Source: Flaccisagitta enflata
Taxonomy: Eukaryota > Chaetognatha > Sagittoidea > Aphragmophora
Reading direction: 5' to 3'
Length of the DNA: 64,000 bases
Assembly: GCA_965153355.1 (NCBI GenBank)
Contig: OZ231128.1
Span: forward strand, 29,760,001 to 29,824,000
In this document: piece after piece, positions 18,555 to 53,266 of the stretch
How positions within the stretch are numbered: the first letter of the stretch is position 1
Layout of the letters: every line of letters begins with the position of its first letter
Notes under the pieces: generated by a model
Databases searched by the model: none
What the model saw: only the letters and a program-made list of their open reading frames with translations
What the model was told of the DNA's origin: nothing
Program-made: the position numbers and the translations under genes

Positions 18555-18795
18555 ATTACGCCGGATACACGGCTACCAAAGTCGCGTGCGGGTTGGCAGG
18601 AGCAGTGCTGGAGAAGGTCACTAGGGCATCTGGGCAGGAGCCGTACGCTCAAAAAGCTAAGAAACGCCGAAAAAGTTAAAAGGGGACCGACCAACCAACC
18701 GACCCACCGATCGACCGACCGACCGACCGACCGACCGACCGACCGACCGACCGACCGACATAGCAGGGTGTAGAGTCGCAAAGCACGCGACAAAA
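18555..18795 (-). mobile_element. hairpin-ended element, subfamily B copy
   Basis: On the minus strand it starts TTTTTTGTCGCGTGC followed by TTTGCGACTCTAC, then a GGTC tetramer run (18690-18757). It ends AACCCGCACGCGACTTTGG followed by TAGCCGTGTATCCGGC. GTCGCGTGC near the 5' end is the exact complement of GCACGCGAC near the 3' end. Confidence 0.7.
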
Positions 18796-18869
18796 AACAG
18801 TCGTTTAAACTTGCCATTCCTCTTCGAGACATAGTCGATATTTCGGAACTTGAAAGATCGCCACATCAA

Positions 18870-19146
<277 letters not shown>

Positions 19147-19422
19147 ATTTTTAGTTGCGGACACGCAACTCTTTAAGAGGCTTTGTCTGTCCGTCGGTCC
19201 GTCGCGTTGGTCCATTGCATTGCATTGGTCCGTAGGTCCATTGGTCCGTCGGAGGTCATCGAGTTGAAAAGTGGGAAAACGAGCGTTGAAAAGTGGGAAA
19301 ACGAGCGTATTTGATAGTTTTTTTGTATGTTTGAGTACTGGGGGTGAGTTTGGGTGTGGATGGGGTTTGGATGCCCCTGCCCACCCGTCCGCAACGATAT
19401 TGTGACCCCGCGTCACTTGTTT
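19147..19422 (+). mobile_element. hairpin-ended element, subfamily A, near-complete copy
   Basis: 5' TTTTTAGTTGCGGACACGCA (hairpin GTTGCG/CGCAAC), then CTTTAAGAGGCTTTGTCTG, CCGTCGGTCC repeats, a tandem AAAAGTGGGAAAACGAGCG duplication, GATGCCCCTGCCCACCCGTC, CGCAACGATATTG and the GTGACCCCGCGTCACTTGTT end. GTTGCGGAC pairs with GTCCGCAAC. Confidence 0.8.
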
Positions 19423-20037
19423 TCTTCAAGAGACCGACCGCGAAAGTCAACAAACAAACTTCAGAAAAAGTTAATCTATACACAGCTGCACGATGTGGCC
19501 AATATGCACACAAGTATAATTTCGCTGCAACACAAAATGATTAAGCTCTTACATAGGTACTCTTTCTTGTCAATGGCACTTGTAGCAAACAGGTTAAAAT
19601 TATGGATCTTATCTTTCTGGTTGGATTGTTGTCTTATATTATTTCATGATAATGCTATGATAGACTTAGTTATTTTGACTACTAAGGATAGTTGTGATGG
19701 GTCCGGATTAAACACCAGTGAGAGCTCCAAAGGCTCTCATCCTTAAGTAAAGTGGGGTTGAGTAGTAATGTTGTCCAACTTTCATAGATCTAGAGGAATG
19801 AATGTGCGGGTTCTGTTCGAAAGAAAGTGCGGGTGGAACGTGGGAAACTTCCCGGTTTTATGTAAACTACTGTTAATTTGCTCGGAACTAAAAAAGAAGT
19901 CTATCGGGTTCCCTCTGTTATTCAGAAGCACTTTTTAGCACGAATACACACACACAAACTTGAGCCAGTCAGATATCCACTCCTTCTCCACTTGTTCTTT
20001 CTTCTTTCAGTTTTTTTGCATATCAAAACCTGTCTTC

Positions 20038-20103
<66 letters not shown>

Positions 20104-21085
20104 GAAATCACCGGGTTTTCGTCGATCGAATTTTATTCAGTAAGGATCCAGTGTGGATTTGAGGTTGCATTTGTGCTGATAGATTGTTGACAATTTTGCC
20201 GTAAGGATCCTGTGTGGATTTGGGGTTGCATTTGTGCTGATAGATTGTTGACAGTTTTGCCGTATTTTTTGACAAATTTCAAACGGAAATCGAGATGAAG
20301 TTCGGAGCACTGGGGAGGCGAAATGACGGAACGCAGTGATGTAGTATCTCAATACTACACAGGGCAAAAGTATGTTATACAGACAAAATGAGAATTTTTG
20401 GATTTATAATGAACATTGAAAGCATATTTCTCATATTCAATTATCATACGCTTAGTATAAGTCAATCATTTCCCTAATTGTCCATGTATGGCAAAGACTT
20501 TTGCCCTGGGTAGCATAATTTAAATTTTGCCGAGGAAAAACACATTCCGTAGCACCTGTTATCAATAGAGAATGAAGCTTAAAATCTGCGGCCTTCCTTC
20601 CATATATCAATTCTTCAGCATCATCATTAGTTTTTACGCTACTCAATTCAAGCGCCAATCATTTCCGTCGGGTCCTTAGCAGATTGATTGTCGTGGAAAC
20701 TTTTGTTGACACTATGCAGGACTGAAGGTCTTTCCTCTCTCAGTTCGAATACTGAAATTTAGTTGCTCCTGCCCAATCGCTGGTTTTACTTGGTATCATT
20801 CTGACTTGGTATTATTTCATTTTAATTCCGGAACTCGGAAGAGCAAGAATTCAAATTCAGTTATCAGTCAAAAGCATTTCGCAGCAAATCCAGGGTCTCC
20901 ACGCTCATTTGCTTTCCATTTCCGTTCGTTTTCTTGAGAAAAGAAGGAAGAAAGATTTTTTTTTTGCTGTTAATTTTTCTCTAAGTGATCTCTTCCTCCT
21001 TAGTTTTCAGTAATTTTTTTCTTTCTTTTTCCATTATCTCAGCATCGTCTTTCTCTTCTTTTACCCATCATCTGCGATAATCTTT
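19423..21085. other. spacer with (GA)n at 20041-20100 and a 61-bp tandem duplication
   Basis: No gene is supported. Bases 20141-20262 are two 61-bp direct copies beginning TAAGGATCC. The rest has only short frames with no exon hallmarks. Confidence 0.6.
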
Positions 21086-21089
21086 TTTT

Positions 21090-21287
21090 AAGTAGCGTGC
21101 TACGCGACTCTACATCCCGCAATGTCCGTCCGTTGGTCGGTCGGTCCCTATTTTACTTTTTTTTTATGTTTTTGCGGTCTTTGGCTTCACTGCTCCTGTC
21201 CAAATGCTCCAGTAACCGATATACTACCCCTACCCACCCGCACGCGTCTGGGATAGCCGTGTATCCGGCCTTGTTTCTCTTCTCTTA
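21090..21287 (+). mobile_element. hairpin-ended element, subfamily B copy
   Basis: 5' AGTAGCGTGCTACGCGACTC hairpin, GTCCGTTGGTCGGTCGGTCC tract, then the 3' segment CACCCGCACGCGTCTGGG and TAGCCGTGTATCCGGCCTTG ending in TTT. Confidence 0.65.
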
Positions 21288-21306
21288 ACTGTTAACTTTT
21301 ACTTTG

Positions 21307-21382
21307 GACATGGTGGCTTGAGCGGGATAAAGTGTCGTTAGGAGCTTATTTCCCATCAGGGTGGAATTTGGTGGTCTGTGGG
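21307..21382 (+). repeat. lone diverged copy of the 71-bp minisatellite unit
   Basis: It matches the unit that is tandem at 49.66-50.79 kb. Shared words are GGGATAAAGTG, CGTTAGG, CCCATCAGGGTGG and ATTTGGTGG. It is not tandem here. Confidence 0.7.
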
Positions 21383-21989
21383 ACAGTTCTTTAATCTCTT
21401 CTATCCTCTTTTCACTATTCTTGCTCTCATCTGCATCTGCCTCCGGTTTTTGTGAATTGCTTTCGCAATTCACTTTTGCATCACCCCATGCATGACTCTA
21501 CTACTTTTTTTTTTTTGTTTAGACTGCAGTCTTTCCCCTCCTTGTTTATCTTTCTGCTGTCTTTCCCTTGCACAAGGTTTTGACTCTCTGCCATCTTTCC
21601 CGTACATTGGGTTTTCTTTCTCTACCGTCCTTCCTCTACACTAGGTTTAGACTTTTTGCTGTCTTTCCTCTACACCGGGTTTTGTTTCTCCGTCTTTCCC
21701 CATTACTGGGTTTTAACTTTGTGCTATCTCTCCCCTACAATGGGTCATGTCTCTATGTCATCTTTCCCTAACACTAAGTTTTTTTTCTATGCTACCTTAT
21801 CTTTTTTAATCTACTTTTATGTCTTAATATTTAATTAAAATAATTCATCATAAAGTAAACACGGTGTATCAAACACCTGCAATTCACATCTTTTGGTGAC
21901 AGCCACTGGTTTTTATTTTCGTCTCTTTTGTCATTTCTTCCTCCCCCCTCTCTCTCTCTCTGTCTCTCTGTCTGGTTCCCTTCTCACAC

Positions 21990-22104
<115 letters not shown>

Positions 22105-22303
22105 TCTTTTCTTTCTCCTCCTTATGATGGATGTTTTAAGAATTGGTTCAAAGTAAACAACAAGATCTTGAAAAAGCAAACATTGCAAAGAACTCCTCTC
22201 TTCCCCCCCATTAACCCGTACCTCTTGCTGACGTTAAGTTTACCCTCATTTTCGTTTGGTTCCTTGTACCATCATTCTATCTCCCTCCCTCCAGCCTCCC
22301 TTT

Positions 22304-22522
22304 CTTTTTAGTTGCGGATACGCATGTCTATAAGAGGGTTTGTCCGTCAGTCCGTCGGTCCGTTGGCTCGTCTGGGGTCATGGAGTTAAGAAGTGGGAAA
22401 TCAAGCATTTTAGATACTTTTTGTGTGTGTATGAGTGTTGGGGATGGTTTGGGGTGTGGATGGGAGTTGGATGCCACTTCCTACCCGTCCGCAACGATAT
22501 TGTGACCCCGCGTCACTTGTTT
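22304..22522 (+). mobile_element. hairpin-ended element, subfamily A copy
   Basis: 5' TTTTTAGTTGCGGATACGCA, CTATAAGAGGGTTTGTCCG, CCGTCGGTCCG tract. The 3' end has CCCGTCCGCAACGATATTG and GTGACCCCGCGTCACTTGTT. The word pair GTTGCGGA/TCCGCAAC is kept. Confidence 0.75.
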
Positions 22523-22744
22523 TTTCCATTATAGGTTTGAAATATTGTTGGGTCTGTCTCTTTCCCTCGCTTTACCTTTGAATGTGTTTCTGTCTTTTTT
22601 ACAACATTTTTCTGTCTGTCCCGTTCTGTCTTCGATCGTCTGTTCCTGCCTCTGTCCATATCCTATTCTTTTCAAGCTTGTACATCTCATGATCTTCAGA
22701 GGTTCGGCTTCACCTGTCGATATGCTTACTAGTTACCACTCTGG

Positions 22745-22850
22745 CTTTTTGGGCAGCGGCCCCGCAGGAGCCGATGACCTAGATACTTTCACACAAAAAG
22801 TAAAATTTCCTCCTCCCGTTATCGGGTATCGGGAATCGCTGACCATATAT
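22745..22850. mobile_element. partial GGGCAGCGGCCC-family element
   Basis: It has TTTTTGGGCAGCGGCCCCGC, GGAGCCGATGACCTAGATAC, then the outer edge ATCGGGTATCGGGAATCGCT followed by GACCATATATTG. The second inner arm is missing. Confidence 0.45.
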
Positions 22851-23096
22851 TGCTTTTGCGACTAAGATCTACGCATTTGGCGACTTGTCATTTTGGATTG
22901 GATTGGATTGGATTTAATGCTCAATAGCGCATTACACACTTTTACAATTTGTTTGTAAATGAGCTGTACAATTTAAGATTGTACAAAGGGACAAGAAAAA
23001 GGCAATGAATAATGAAATTAATCATTCAGTGTTCAGTGTCTCCAGTCGCTCTGTCTGTTTGTGTTACAATCAGCTTGTGTTTTGTCGGCCAAATAG

Positions 23097-23097
<1 letters not shown>

Positions 23098-23160
<63 letters not shown>
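23098..23160. repeat. (CT)n microsatellite
   Basis: About 30 CT units. The flanking 22.85-23.74 kb has no supported gene. Confidence 0.95.
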
Positions 23161-23168
<8 letters not shown>

Positions 23169-23744
23169 GTATTTACGCAACACTTACCAGAAAGTGAAGG
23201 AAAAGAGAAAATGGTGACTGGCCCAACTAATGCAATGCAACGGTGGTTGCGGAATGAGGTGAAGAGAAGAGTGACTGGGCCGGGTCACCCTTTCCACATT
23301 TATATGGTTTTAGGTAATAGACCCCTTTATGGCATAAAACTTATTTTATGTAACAAAATGAGTCATATTCAACAATCATTGATATTAGTCCAGGGTTGGA
23401 TGCTCATGTAGGGGACAAAGTATAAGTATGAGAGTACAGAATGGATTCAAAAAGATAGTTTATAGGAAAACGACAAATAAAAACTTCAATTTTTGTGGCG
23501 CCAAGGCCCATAAGCAATTCTATTACCTAATCCTGATCAGTGTGGGGTATGTGTTTTCCAAAACATTGAGTCGATCTCCTCGAGTATTGTACGACCAATA
23601 TCTAAGAGAAAACAATCACAGCTGAATCCTGCTCTAACAGACCCGCCGGCAACGCAATTCTGACTATAATAGATATAATCTTATTACCCCTCCAACTTGT
23701 TTTCTTTAATTTCCTCTCTTGGCGATAACACAATTCTGCTTATT

Positions 23745-24117
23745 ACAAGAACAAGGCCAACACCTATAAGTCGCGTGCGGGAAATAAATAGCTTAAGATG
23801 ACTTTAAATGATTCAAGATGACTTAAAATGACTTAAGACGACTTGAAATGACTTAAAAAGACTAAAAATGACTTAAACGACCAAATCGAACTAATTGACT
23901 TAAGTGACTCATTGTAGCGTAATATGACTTAGAATGACTTAGAATGACGTAGAATGACATAGAATGACTTAAAATGACTTAGAATGACTAAAAATGACTT
24001 AAAGTATAATGAAAAAGTAAAGTGTGACGGACGGACCAACGGACAGACGAACCAACGGACGGACGGACCGACGGACCGACAAAGTGGAGTGAAGAGTCGC
24101 GTAGCACGCGCCTAAAA
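23745..24117 (-). mobile_element. hairpin-ended element, subfamily B, with an internal 10-bp minisatellite
   Basis: The plus strand reads AACAAGGCCAACACCTATAA then GTCGCGTGCGGG (3' end inverted), about 200 bp of ATGACTTAGA-like units (23800-24005), the GGACGGACCAACGGACC tract and GAAGAGTCGCGTAGCACGCG (5' hairpin inverted). Confidence 0.65.
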
Positions 24118-24391
24118 ATACTAGCCCCTCGTAATCAGTTAGAGCAGGATTTAGCTGTAATTTAACTACTGCTAAGCCCGTCAGCGTTACTCCTAAATCT
24201 AAAGTGAAGGAAGTACAATTCAGAAAGAAAATGCATGACGATGATGATTTTATCACCATACTCATTGATAATCATTTCCCCACCCCCACTCCTCCTCCTC
24301 CCCTCTTCCCCTCTTTTTTCCCCTCTCTCTCCCCCTCTCCCCCTCTTCCCCCTCCCCTTACCCTCCCCGTTCTTATCTCGTTGACTAACAG

Positions 24392-45786
<21,395 letters not shown>

Positions 45787-45793
<7 letters not shown>

Positions 45794-45985
45794 TTGCGCA
45801 CACGCAACTTTATGAGGGGCTTTGTCCGACCATCTGTCGGTCCGTCCGTCGATAATGATAGAGTCGACAAATGGAGAAACAAGCGGTTTAGATACTTTTT
45901 TTGTACGTTTGAGTGTGTGTTGGATGGGGTTTTGACGCCCCTGCCCACCCGTCCGCAACAATATTGTGACCCCGCGTCACTTGTT
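45787..45985 (+). mobile_element. hairpin-ended element, subfamily A, overlapping the Gfrl-like stop codon
   Basis: It starts TTTTTAGTTGCGCACACGCA, and its first TAG (45791-45793) is the stop of the Gfrl-like frame. It then has a GGCTTTGTCCGACC tract and ends with CACCCGTCCGCAACAATATT and GTGACCCCGCGTCACTTGTT. Confidence 0.8.
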
Positions 45986-46061
45986 GATGTTGTTTTTAGC
46001 TATTATTTTTGTTGTTGTAGCTTTTTTTTCTTAGTGTGTGCGTGTACTGTCGCGGATGATC

Positions 46062-46191
46062 GTTTTTAGTTGCGGACAAGCAACTCTTTAAGAGGCTTTG
46101 TCAGGCCGTCGGTCTGTAATGATCGAGTAAAAAAAATTGTATGTCCCCGCCCACCTGTCCACAATGATATTGTCGCCCTGAGTAACCTGTT
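46062..46191 (+). mobile_element. hairpin-ended element, internally deleted subfamily A copy
   Basis: GTTTTTAGTTGCGGACAAGC, AACTCTTTAAGAGGCTTTGT, a shortened middle, then CCACCTGTCCACAATGATAT. It has a decayed 3' hairpin and ends CCTGTT. Confidence 0.65.
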
Positions 46192-46434
46192 ATGTTTTCT
46201 TCCATTTTCTTTTAAATTCATGGGTGATTTTAATGGGTTATCATTATAAGTTGTGTTTCTATTATGATTCTATCATGGACAAAATTTTTATCTTTACCAT
46301 TTATTGATTCATGCCGATTCATTGATTTTGTTTGTTTGTTTTTTTTTTTTTTTTAAACTTTGATGAGAAAAAATAATTATGATTAAGAATTTTTGGGGCA
46401 TCCTCTGAATCACGAAATTCGTGCTTAAGTTAGA

Positions 46435-47070
46435 GTTATTTCCACTGAAGCACACCCTAGTGCTTCAGTGGAATGAAGAATAACTAGTGCCATTTGCAAT
46501 TCGAGCTTCATTGGAATTGGGAGTAACTTATTTTGTCACAATAGAAAAGATAAAGAAAGTGATTTTTTAAGGCTTTTATTTGAAGGAATCAAGGAATCCC
46601 CTCTTTTCTTTCCAACTCTCTCTATGTCTCCTCTATTTCTTTTCATCTCTCCCTTTTTCTCCTTGAGAATTTCGATATAAAAAAAAAACATTTTTTTACA
46701 TATCAGTTTTTATCATTTTGAAAAAAAATCAATAACATGTAAGAAAACTTTTTTTCCTCCAAAAAAAAAAAAAAAAAAGAAAAAGAAGAATAAGTTTAGG
46801 AAAAGATTTTATGATAAAAGAGAAGGAAAAATTGAAATAAAAAAAATATAAAGATATTCATAGAAGATACTTTAGAAAAAGAAAAGAAAAAAACAATTCT
46901 GAATTAAAAGAAATCAAACCAATCAAATAAAAAAACTTAATAACTTTTTATTTCATTGCAGCATGAAAAAAGGTCAATTGCAGTGCAAAAAGATGTCATA
47001 AGTCAATCCACTGAAGCACGAATTCCAATTCCACTGAAGCACGAGGTCGTGCTTCAGTGGAATGGGCCTT
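46435..47070. repeat. spacer with paired GTGCTTCAGTGGAA palindromes
   Basis: Short palindromes of TTCCACTGAAGCAC with GTGCTTCAGTGGAA occur at about 46440-46472 and 47010-47066. They bracket an AT-rich stretch with no ORF. Around 47.1-48.4 kb there is no supported gene; a minor hairpin-element 5' remnant lies at 47630-47690. Confidence 0.5.
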
Positions 47071-48399
47071 AACTGGCCTAATTTCCAGCCCAGAGTCCGT
47101 GATTCAATGGATAGGCCGAATTTTTCTCCCATTAAAAAAATGTCCGCTAGAGGGATTTTTCCATGGTTTTACTATGAATTTGGCGTCAAATAGTATCTTA
47201 CAAAAAATTTAAGAAAAATGATTTTCAAAATCAACTGAATAGCTAAAAGTAAAAAAAAATATTCAGTCGTGATTGTACATGCGCCCTTTACCAGTTAATT
47301 TCTTTCTCTCTTTTTTTTCTTAACTTTTTTATTTGTTTGAATGAGACGTATCGATAATCGTATCCCCAAGTGCATTATTTGTTGTCCTTCAACTGGAGTC
47401 TTCAACGCCACTTCCCCCACATCGAATTCCAACCATGTGCCGAGCTACGCTAACCAATGATGATTGTAACAAAGTTGTCTTAATCTCTTGTGAGAACCTA
47501 CGAGAGGGTTTTCAAGGTGTGTAACAAACTGAGGTTTAATGATATTGGTAAATGCCATTCAGAAAAAAAAACTTTTACAGTAATTTTACAGATTTCCGAC
47601 TACATCGATCCTCCTTTATTTACCACGATGGACCGACGGATGGAACCACGGACCGACGGTTACAGAGTCGCGAGCACGCAACTGAAAATTACATTCCCCT
47701 TAAATTGGTGTATATCGGATGCAGTATCGAGATACTCAAATACGATATTCATGTTGATAAGGAATACTATTGCTTTACCAAAGTATTTTTTCTTTCACTG
47801 TTATTTGTTCAATTTCATCCATTATCCTTTTCTATCTCCTCAAATTTGGGAAACCAATCTTTATCTGTCCTGGATACATAATCCTTACTTCATCCTTACT
47901 TCATCTTCCGAACGTATTCAAAGTGGGAGTTTGTCCCTTTGTTCTAGTCATTTAATGTGATTGTTCGATTTTTGTAAGAACTGCGTCTACAGGTCGTCAA
48001 GGGTCGCTATAATAGACAGTCTGGCAGTCGGTTTATAAGTCTGCCATCATGTCATGTCTTCTGACTGTCTTCATTTACTGTCGGTTTTGTTTACCGCGAC
48101 GTATTTTAAGGGCACGAAAGGCTACATTTAAAGAGGCGGTGGAGGAGCCGGTAGACTGACACTTGCGATTCAAAACGTTCTGTGATTGACTTTGTTTTGT
48201 CCATAATTTTTGCAAGTGATGCAAAAATACATTTCTAAACCATAAATTCGTTTTCTCTTCATGTACTGTTCACCTCTGATGAGTGTGTTCCAGTTTTTAC
48301 GAAGAAAGTTTCTGATTTGATAGCTTGCTATACTCCACTGGTAACCCCTTTGGGAATAAGCAATGAAGCATTGCTCACACAGTTTCATTCAAAATATAT

Positions 48400-48577
48400 A
48401 CAGTGAAGCACCGCTACAGTGCACCGGCTAATAAGGCATGCCCGCCTATAAAACATACACTTTACTATCCCATGGAAGTTTTTGATGTTATTTCTATATT
48501 GGCAATAAAACAACTTCACTATAAAGCATACTTTTGCTTAGTCCCTTGACTAGCGCTGTAGTGAAGCTCAACTGTAT
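48400..48577. mobile_element. Tc1/mariner-like MITE (copy 2)
   Basis: The ends TATACAGTGAAGCACCGCTA and TAGTGAAGCTCAACTGTATA are inverted and flanked by TA. The core matches the 27.6-kb copy (AAGGCATGCCCGCCT, TTGGCAATAAAACAACTTCA). No ORF. Confidence 0.7.
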
Positions 48578-48865
48578 ATAACCGGATATGAATTCCCTCA
48601 AATCTCTAAGTCTAGACCATATCTACTGCACAAAACGATTGCAACGGATGAGAAAGTGAAAAGTTTAAAAGATTTTAAATACGAACTGACAGAGAAAAAA
48701 AATCGTAGGATATAGAATTTGCATTGAATGATGTTGTTATGATAAATGAATTATTTGATCACCGTGGTTTTTGTTTTGAAGTTTCTCCATAGGGATTCAA
48801 ATCATGCAATTTTACAGCAAAGTTTTCCACAACCCGCAAATACATGAGTGTATGAGTTTATGATT

Positions 48866-48869
<4 letters not shown>

Positions 48870-48940
<71 letters not shown>
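48870..48940. repeat. (TG)n microsatellite
   Basis: About 35 TG units, followed by a decayed A-type 3' fragment (CCCACCCGTCCGCAAGACCG). Between 49.0 and 49.66 kb there is AT-rich sequence with no supported gene. Confidence 0.95.
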
Positions 48941-48944
<4 letters not shown>

Positions 48945-49662
48945 AGAGAGAGGGGGGGTTGTATTTCCCACCCGTCCGCAAGACCGCAACAGTATTTTAG
49001 CCCTAAGATATAATTGTAGTTGTTTTGTATTAGCCTATTCCACGACCATGTAGGACATGGTGTACAGGAACAGGAAATTTTGGTTTCATCTTATTTCTTG
49101 CTTGCGATATAGGCTAATGATCAAAAATATTATTAGAATTACAGTTGAGTATTTTTGATATCATGTATAAGAAGTTTTAACAATGTTTTGCAACCCAGAA
49201 TACTGACAATGGCCTCATAACAATTGGAAATTGAAATTGAATGTTTCTATTCCTAAGAAAAATGGTGAACAAAATTTCAAAACCTTGTTGGGTGAAATTA
49301 TATCCCGGTCTGAAAAAAGAAAATTTTGCATTTCTAAGAACATGGCCCTCTTCTTATATGTTTTTAAAAAGAGGCCATGTTTTTGGAAATGCAAATTTCT
49401 CGATTTTTATGCAATGATATAATTTCACCTGACAGGTGTCAAATGACAAAGTTTAATTTTCTGCAAAAAATCCTCTTTTTTCTGCCTTTTTTCAATATAA
49501 TATGTACATCAAGTCTGTATTTCAGAGATAATCTATGCAAAAATTTCTTGTTCAACACTTAAAAAATGTTTTTTAGAAAAAATGAATTACAGAAAAGTAA
49601 TATAAAAAATATCTTAAAAATTGTAATGATGCAAGAAATTTCTTCTTCCCGTACACTGAGTC

Positions 49663-50789
49663 GTAGGTGGGTGGAGTGGGATAAAGTGGCGTTAGGTGTT
49701 TTTTCCCCATCAGGGTGGGATTTGATGGACTGTGTAGGTGGGTGGAGTGGGATAAAGTGGCGTTAGGTGTTTTTTTCCCATCAGGGTGGGATTTGATGGA
49801 CTGTGTAGGTGGGTGGAGTGGGATAAAGTGGCGTTAGGTGTTTTTTTCCCATCAGGGTGGGATTTGATGGACTGTGTAGGTGGGTGGAGTGGGATAAAGT
49901 GGCGTTAGGTGTTTTTTTCCCATCAGGGTGGGATTTGATGGACTGTGTAGGTGGGTGGAGTGGGATAAAGTGGTGTTAGGTGTTTTTTTCCCATCAGGGT
50001 GGGATTTGATGGACTGTGTAGGTGGGTGGAGTGGGATAAAGTGGCGTTAGGTGTTTTTTTCCCATCAGGGTGGGATTTGATGGACTGTGTAGGTGGGTGG
50101 AGTGGGATAAAGTGGCGTTAGGTGTTTTTTTCCCATCAGGGTGGGATTTGATGGACTGTGTAGGTGGGTGGAGTGGAATAATGTGGCGTTAGGTGTTTTT
50201 CCCTTCAGGGTGGGATTTGGACTGTGTAGGTGCGTGGAGTGGGATAAAGTGGCGTTAGGTGTTTTTTCCCATAAGGGTGGGATTTGATGGACTGTGTAGG
50301 TGGGTGGAGTGGGATAAAGTGGCATTTGTTGTTTTTTTCCCATCAGGGTGGGATTTGATGGACTGTGTAGGTGGGTGGAGTGGGATAAAGTGGTGTTAGG
50401 TGTTTTTTTCCCATCAGGGTGGGATTTGATGGACTGTGTAGGTGGTTGGAGTGGGATAAAGTGGCGTTAGGTGTTTTTTTCCCATCAGGGTGGGATTTGA
50501 TGGACTGTGTAGGTGGGTGGAGTGGGATAAAGTGGCGTTAGGTGTTTTCCCTTCAGGGTGGGATTTGATGGACTGTGTAGGTGGGTGGAATGGGATAAAG
50601 TGGCGTTAGCTGTTTTTTTCCCATCAGGGTGGGATTTGATGGACTGTGTAGGTGGGTGGAGTGGGATAAAGTGGCGTTAGGTGTTTTTTTCCCATCAGGG
50701 TGGGATTTGATGGACTGTGTAGGTGGGTGGAGTGGGATAAAGTGATGTTAGGTGTTTTTTTCCCATCAGGGTGGGATTTGATGGACTGT
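49663..50789. repeat. 71-bp minisatellite, about 16 tandem copies
   Basis: The unit begins GTAGGTGGGTGGAGTGGGAT and contains AAAGTGGCGTTAGGTG, a T run, CCCATCAGGGTGGGATTTG and ATGGACTGT. Starts at 49663, 49734, 49805 and 49876 give an exact 71-bp period. Most copies are near-identical with small T-run and point changes. It is not a CRISPR array: there are no spacers. Confidence 0.97.
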
Positions 50790-51026
50790 GGACCATGTGA
50801 CCATATCATGGCGGTGAAATTGATTTGTAACCGTGATCAGATTGAAATGGAAGTTTGAAACCATGGTACGACAGCTGTGCGGCGAGCTGTAAAGCCGGGA
50901 CGTCAAATCAAAACAAACGAGTCGCGTCACTCGTCCAAGATACGGCAAAAAAGATTACACCCTCGTGGGGAGAAACTTTCCGATTCGTTTCATGTCCACA
51001 TAACAACAGCATTAACAACATTAGCA

Positions 51027-51424
<398 letters not shown>

Positions 51425-51479
51425 AGAAAGTCAGTATCTGTCCAGTACATATTTCGTATCACACCCTTGTGTTAAATTG

Positions 51480-53150
51480 ACAACACAATTATTATTATAA
51501 TGCTCATTCATTCAACTAAAAAATCCTTCACGCGTTTGCACCCTCGTATCCGGCCTTTTTTTAAAAATCTCCTTTCCCATTTTTTCTCGTTTTATTTTTC
51601 TTTTATTCATCCTTTTAAAAAAAATTCCTTCCCTTTTCTCTTGCGGTCGTTTCGACCCGCGCGCTCCAAGCGGCGAAGTTGCAAACGAATGAAAAATAGT
51701 TTTCATCATTGAAAAACAAAAGTGTCTTCCCCGCTGTCGGCGAGCGAGCCAGCAAACGAGCGAGCCAGGCAGCGGCGGTGGTGGTTGTAGAGGCATTTAT
51801 GGCGGTGGTGACAGCGGCATTTATGGCGGTGGTGACAGCGGCATTTTCCTGGTCGTATGTGGCGCTGTCCTACACTCCTACTTGTTAGCGATGTAGGGGT
51901 ATATGATGATGGGGGGGGGGGTTGGGACGTTGTTTGGGAGTCCTAGGTGTTGAATTAGGTAATATGGGGTCAATTTTCCTCTGGTATATCCAAATCTCGC
52001 TATGTGATGGTGATTTTGGGGGATGGAACTTTGTTGGGGGGTCCTAGGTGGTATTTGGGGTGATTTTGTAATTTTTAGATTAAGCTTTCTCTGGTATATC
52101 CAAATATCGCCATGGGTGGTACTTTTAAGCGGAAGTGGTAGGACGGGGACAGTCGAAAGTGTATTGGTAGGATCGGATGCAGTGGCGGCGGTGGTGTTTG
52201 CGTCGATGACATGACGAAGTCGGCGTTGGTGGGGGAAGAGGAGCACAGTGGTAGACATGGAAGTAGCGACCGGGGCTTTGGCGTTAGAGGCAGCAAAAGT
52301 GGCGGCGTTGGAGAGGCTGCTGCCGTGTGTGGAGACGTTTAAAGCGTTTAATGCAAACAACAAATATGAAAGAAAAGCTACAGACTCTCGGCATCGAGGG
52401 TGTATAATGATAAAAGAGGGTGAGCAGAGTACCACGGGGAAAACCACAACGACGACAACGACGATAATGACAGCGACGGCGCGGCGATACGGTTAAAATA
52501 TCGTCGTGTTACAACTTATTTGAATTTTGGTTAACTAGGCAACAATCATTTGCACTTGACTACTTTTGGTAAGCAGTTTGCATTTGGGGTAGATGAGAAA
52601 GGATGTTTTTCAGATTATTGTGGATTTTGTGGAAAACTAGGAGAAAACCAAAAACGCTAGTTTTCTTTTCGCGTTTTGCGCTTGTCAATCTTTAAGATAT
52701 CTCTCACAAGATTATTTTAGCTCCATTACCATTAAGTAACTCTGTATGCTTTCATACAGGTTTGTTTTTATCGAAATGTGAGTTTTTCTGAAAGGATCAT
52801 TGCTTTCTACAAATTATAGATAGATAAGTGGAACAATATACAATATAGTGAGGGACATAAATGTGCTAAGAAGGGACATTTTTTTTTAATTGTATTTTAA
52901 ATTTTGAAGGGTTTACTTCTCGTCATAGGCACTGCAGAAAATTTGGGATCTCTTGAAAAAGGGTTTACAGTCTCTAAACTGCACCATCATTCTTTCTTTA
53001 TTTCAGAAGTAGAATTCTTTTATTTAAGAAAAAACTGAAATTAATGAAAGAGGGCCTTGTGAACCCTAGCTGACGAATTAATACCACTCCTTTCGCGTTT
53101 TGTGCTTTTCAACCTGTAAGATATCTCCCTTTGTCATCATCGTGTTGTGT
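51480..53150. other. spacer, no supported gene
   Basis: It has a GC-rich patch (51720-51850) with repeated GGCATTTATGGCGGTGGTG, and a 120-bp direct repeat of TCTCTGGTATATCCAAAT (51978, 52090). Several short frames lack domains or splice context. Confidence 0.5.
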
Positions 53151-53159
53151 TGTTTTGTT

Positions 53160-53194
53160 GTTGTTGGTGTTGTTTTGTTGTTGTTGTTGTTGTT

Positions 53195-53266
<72 letters not shown>

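Noticed and set aside
19147-19422. Helitron interpretation of the hairpin-ended element
   Set aside because: There is a hairpin near the 3' end, but the terminus is CTTGTT rather than CTRR, and the 5' end is not TC, so I left the class open.
49663-50789. CRISPR-like array
   Set aside because: Units abut without spacers and the DNA is eukaryotic, so it is a minisatellite.
52248-52496. Ala/Val-rich frame in a GC-rich patch
   Set aside because: No homologous domain recognised and no splice context; composition suggests chance.
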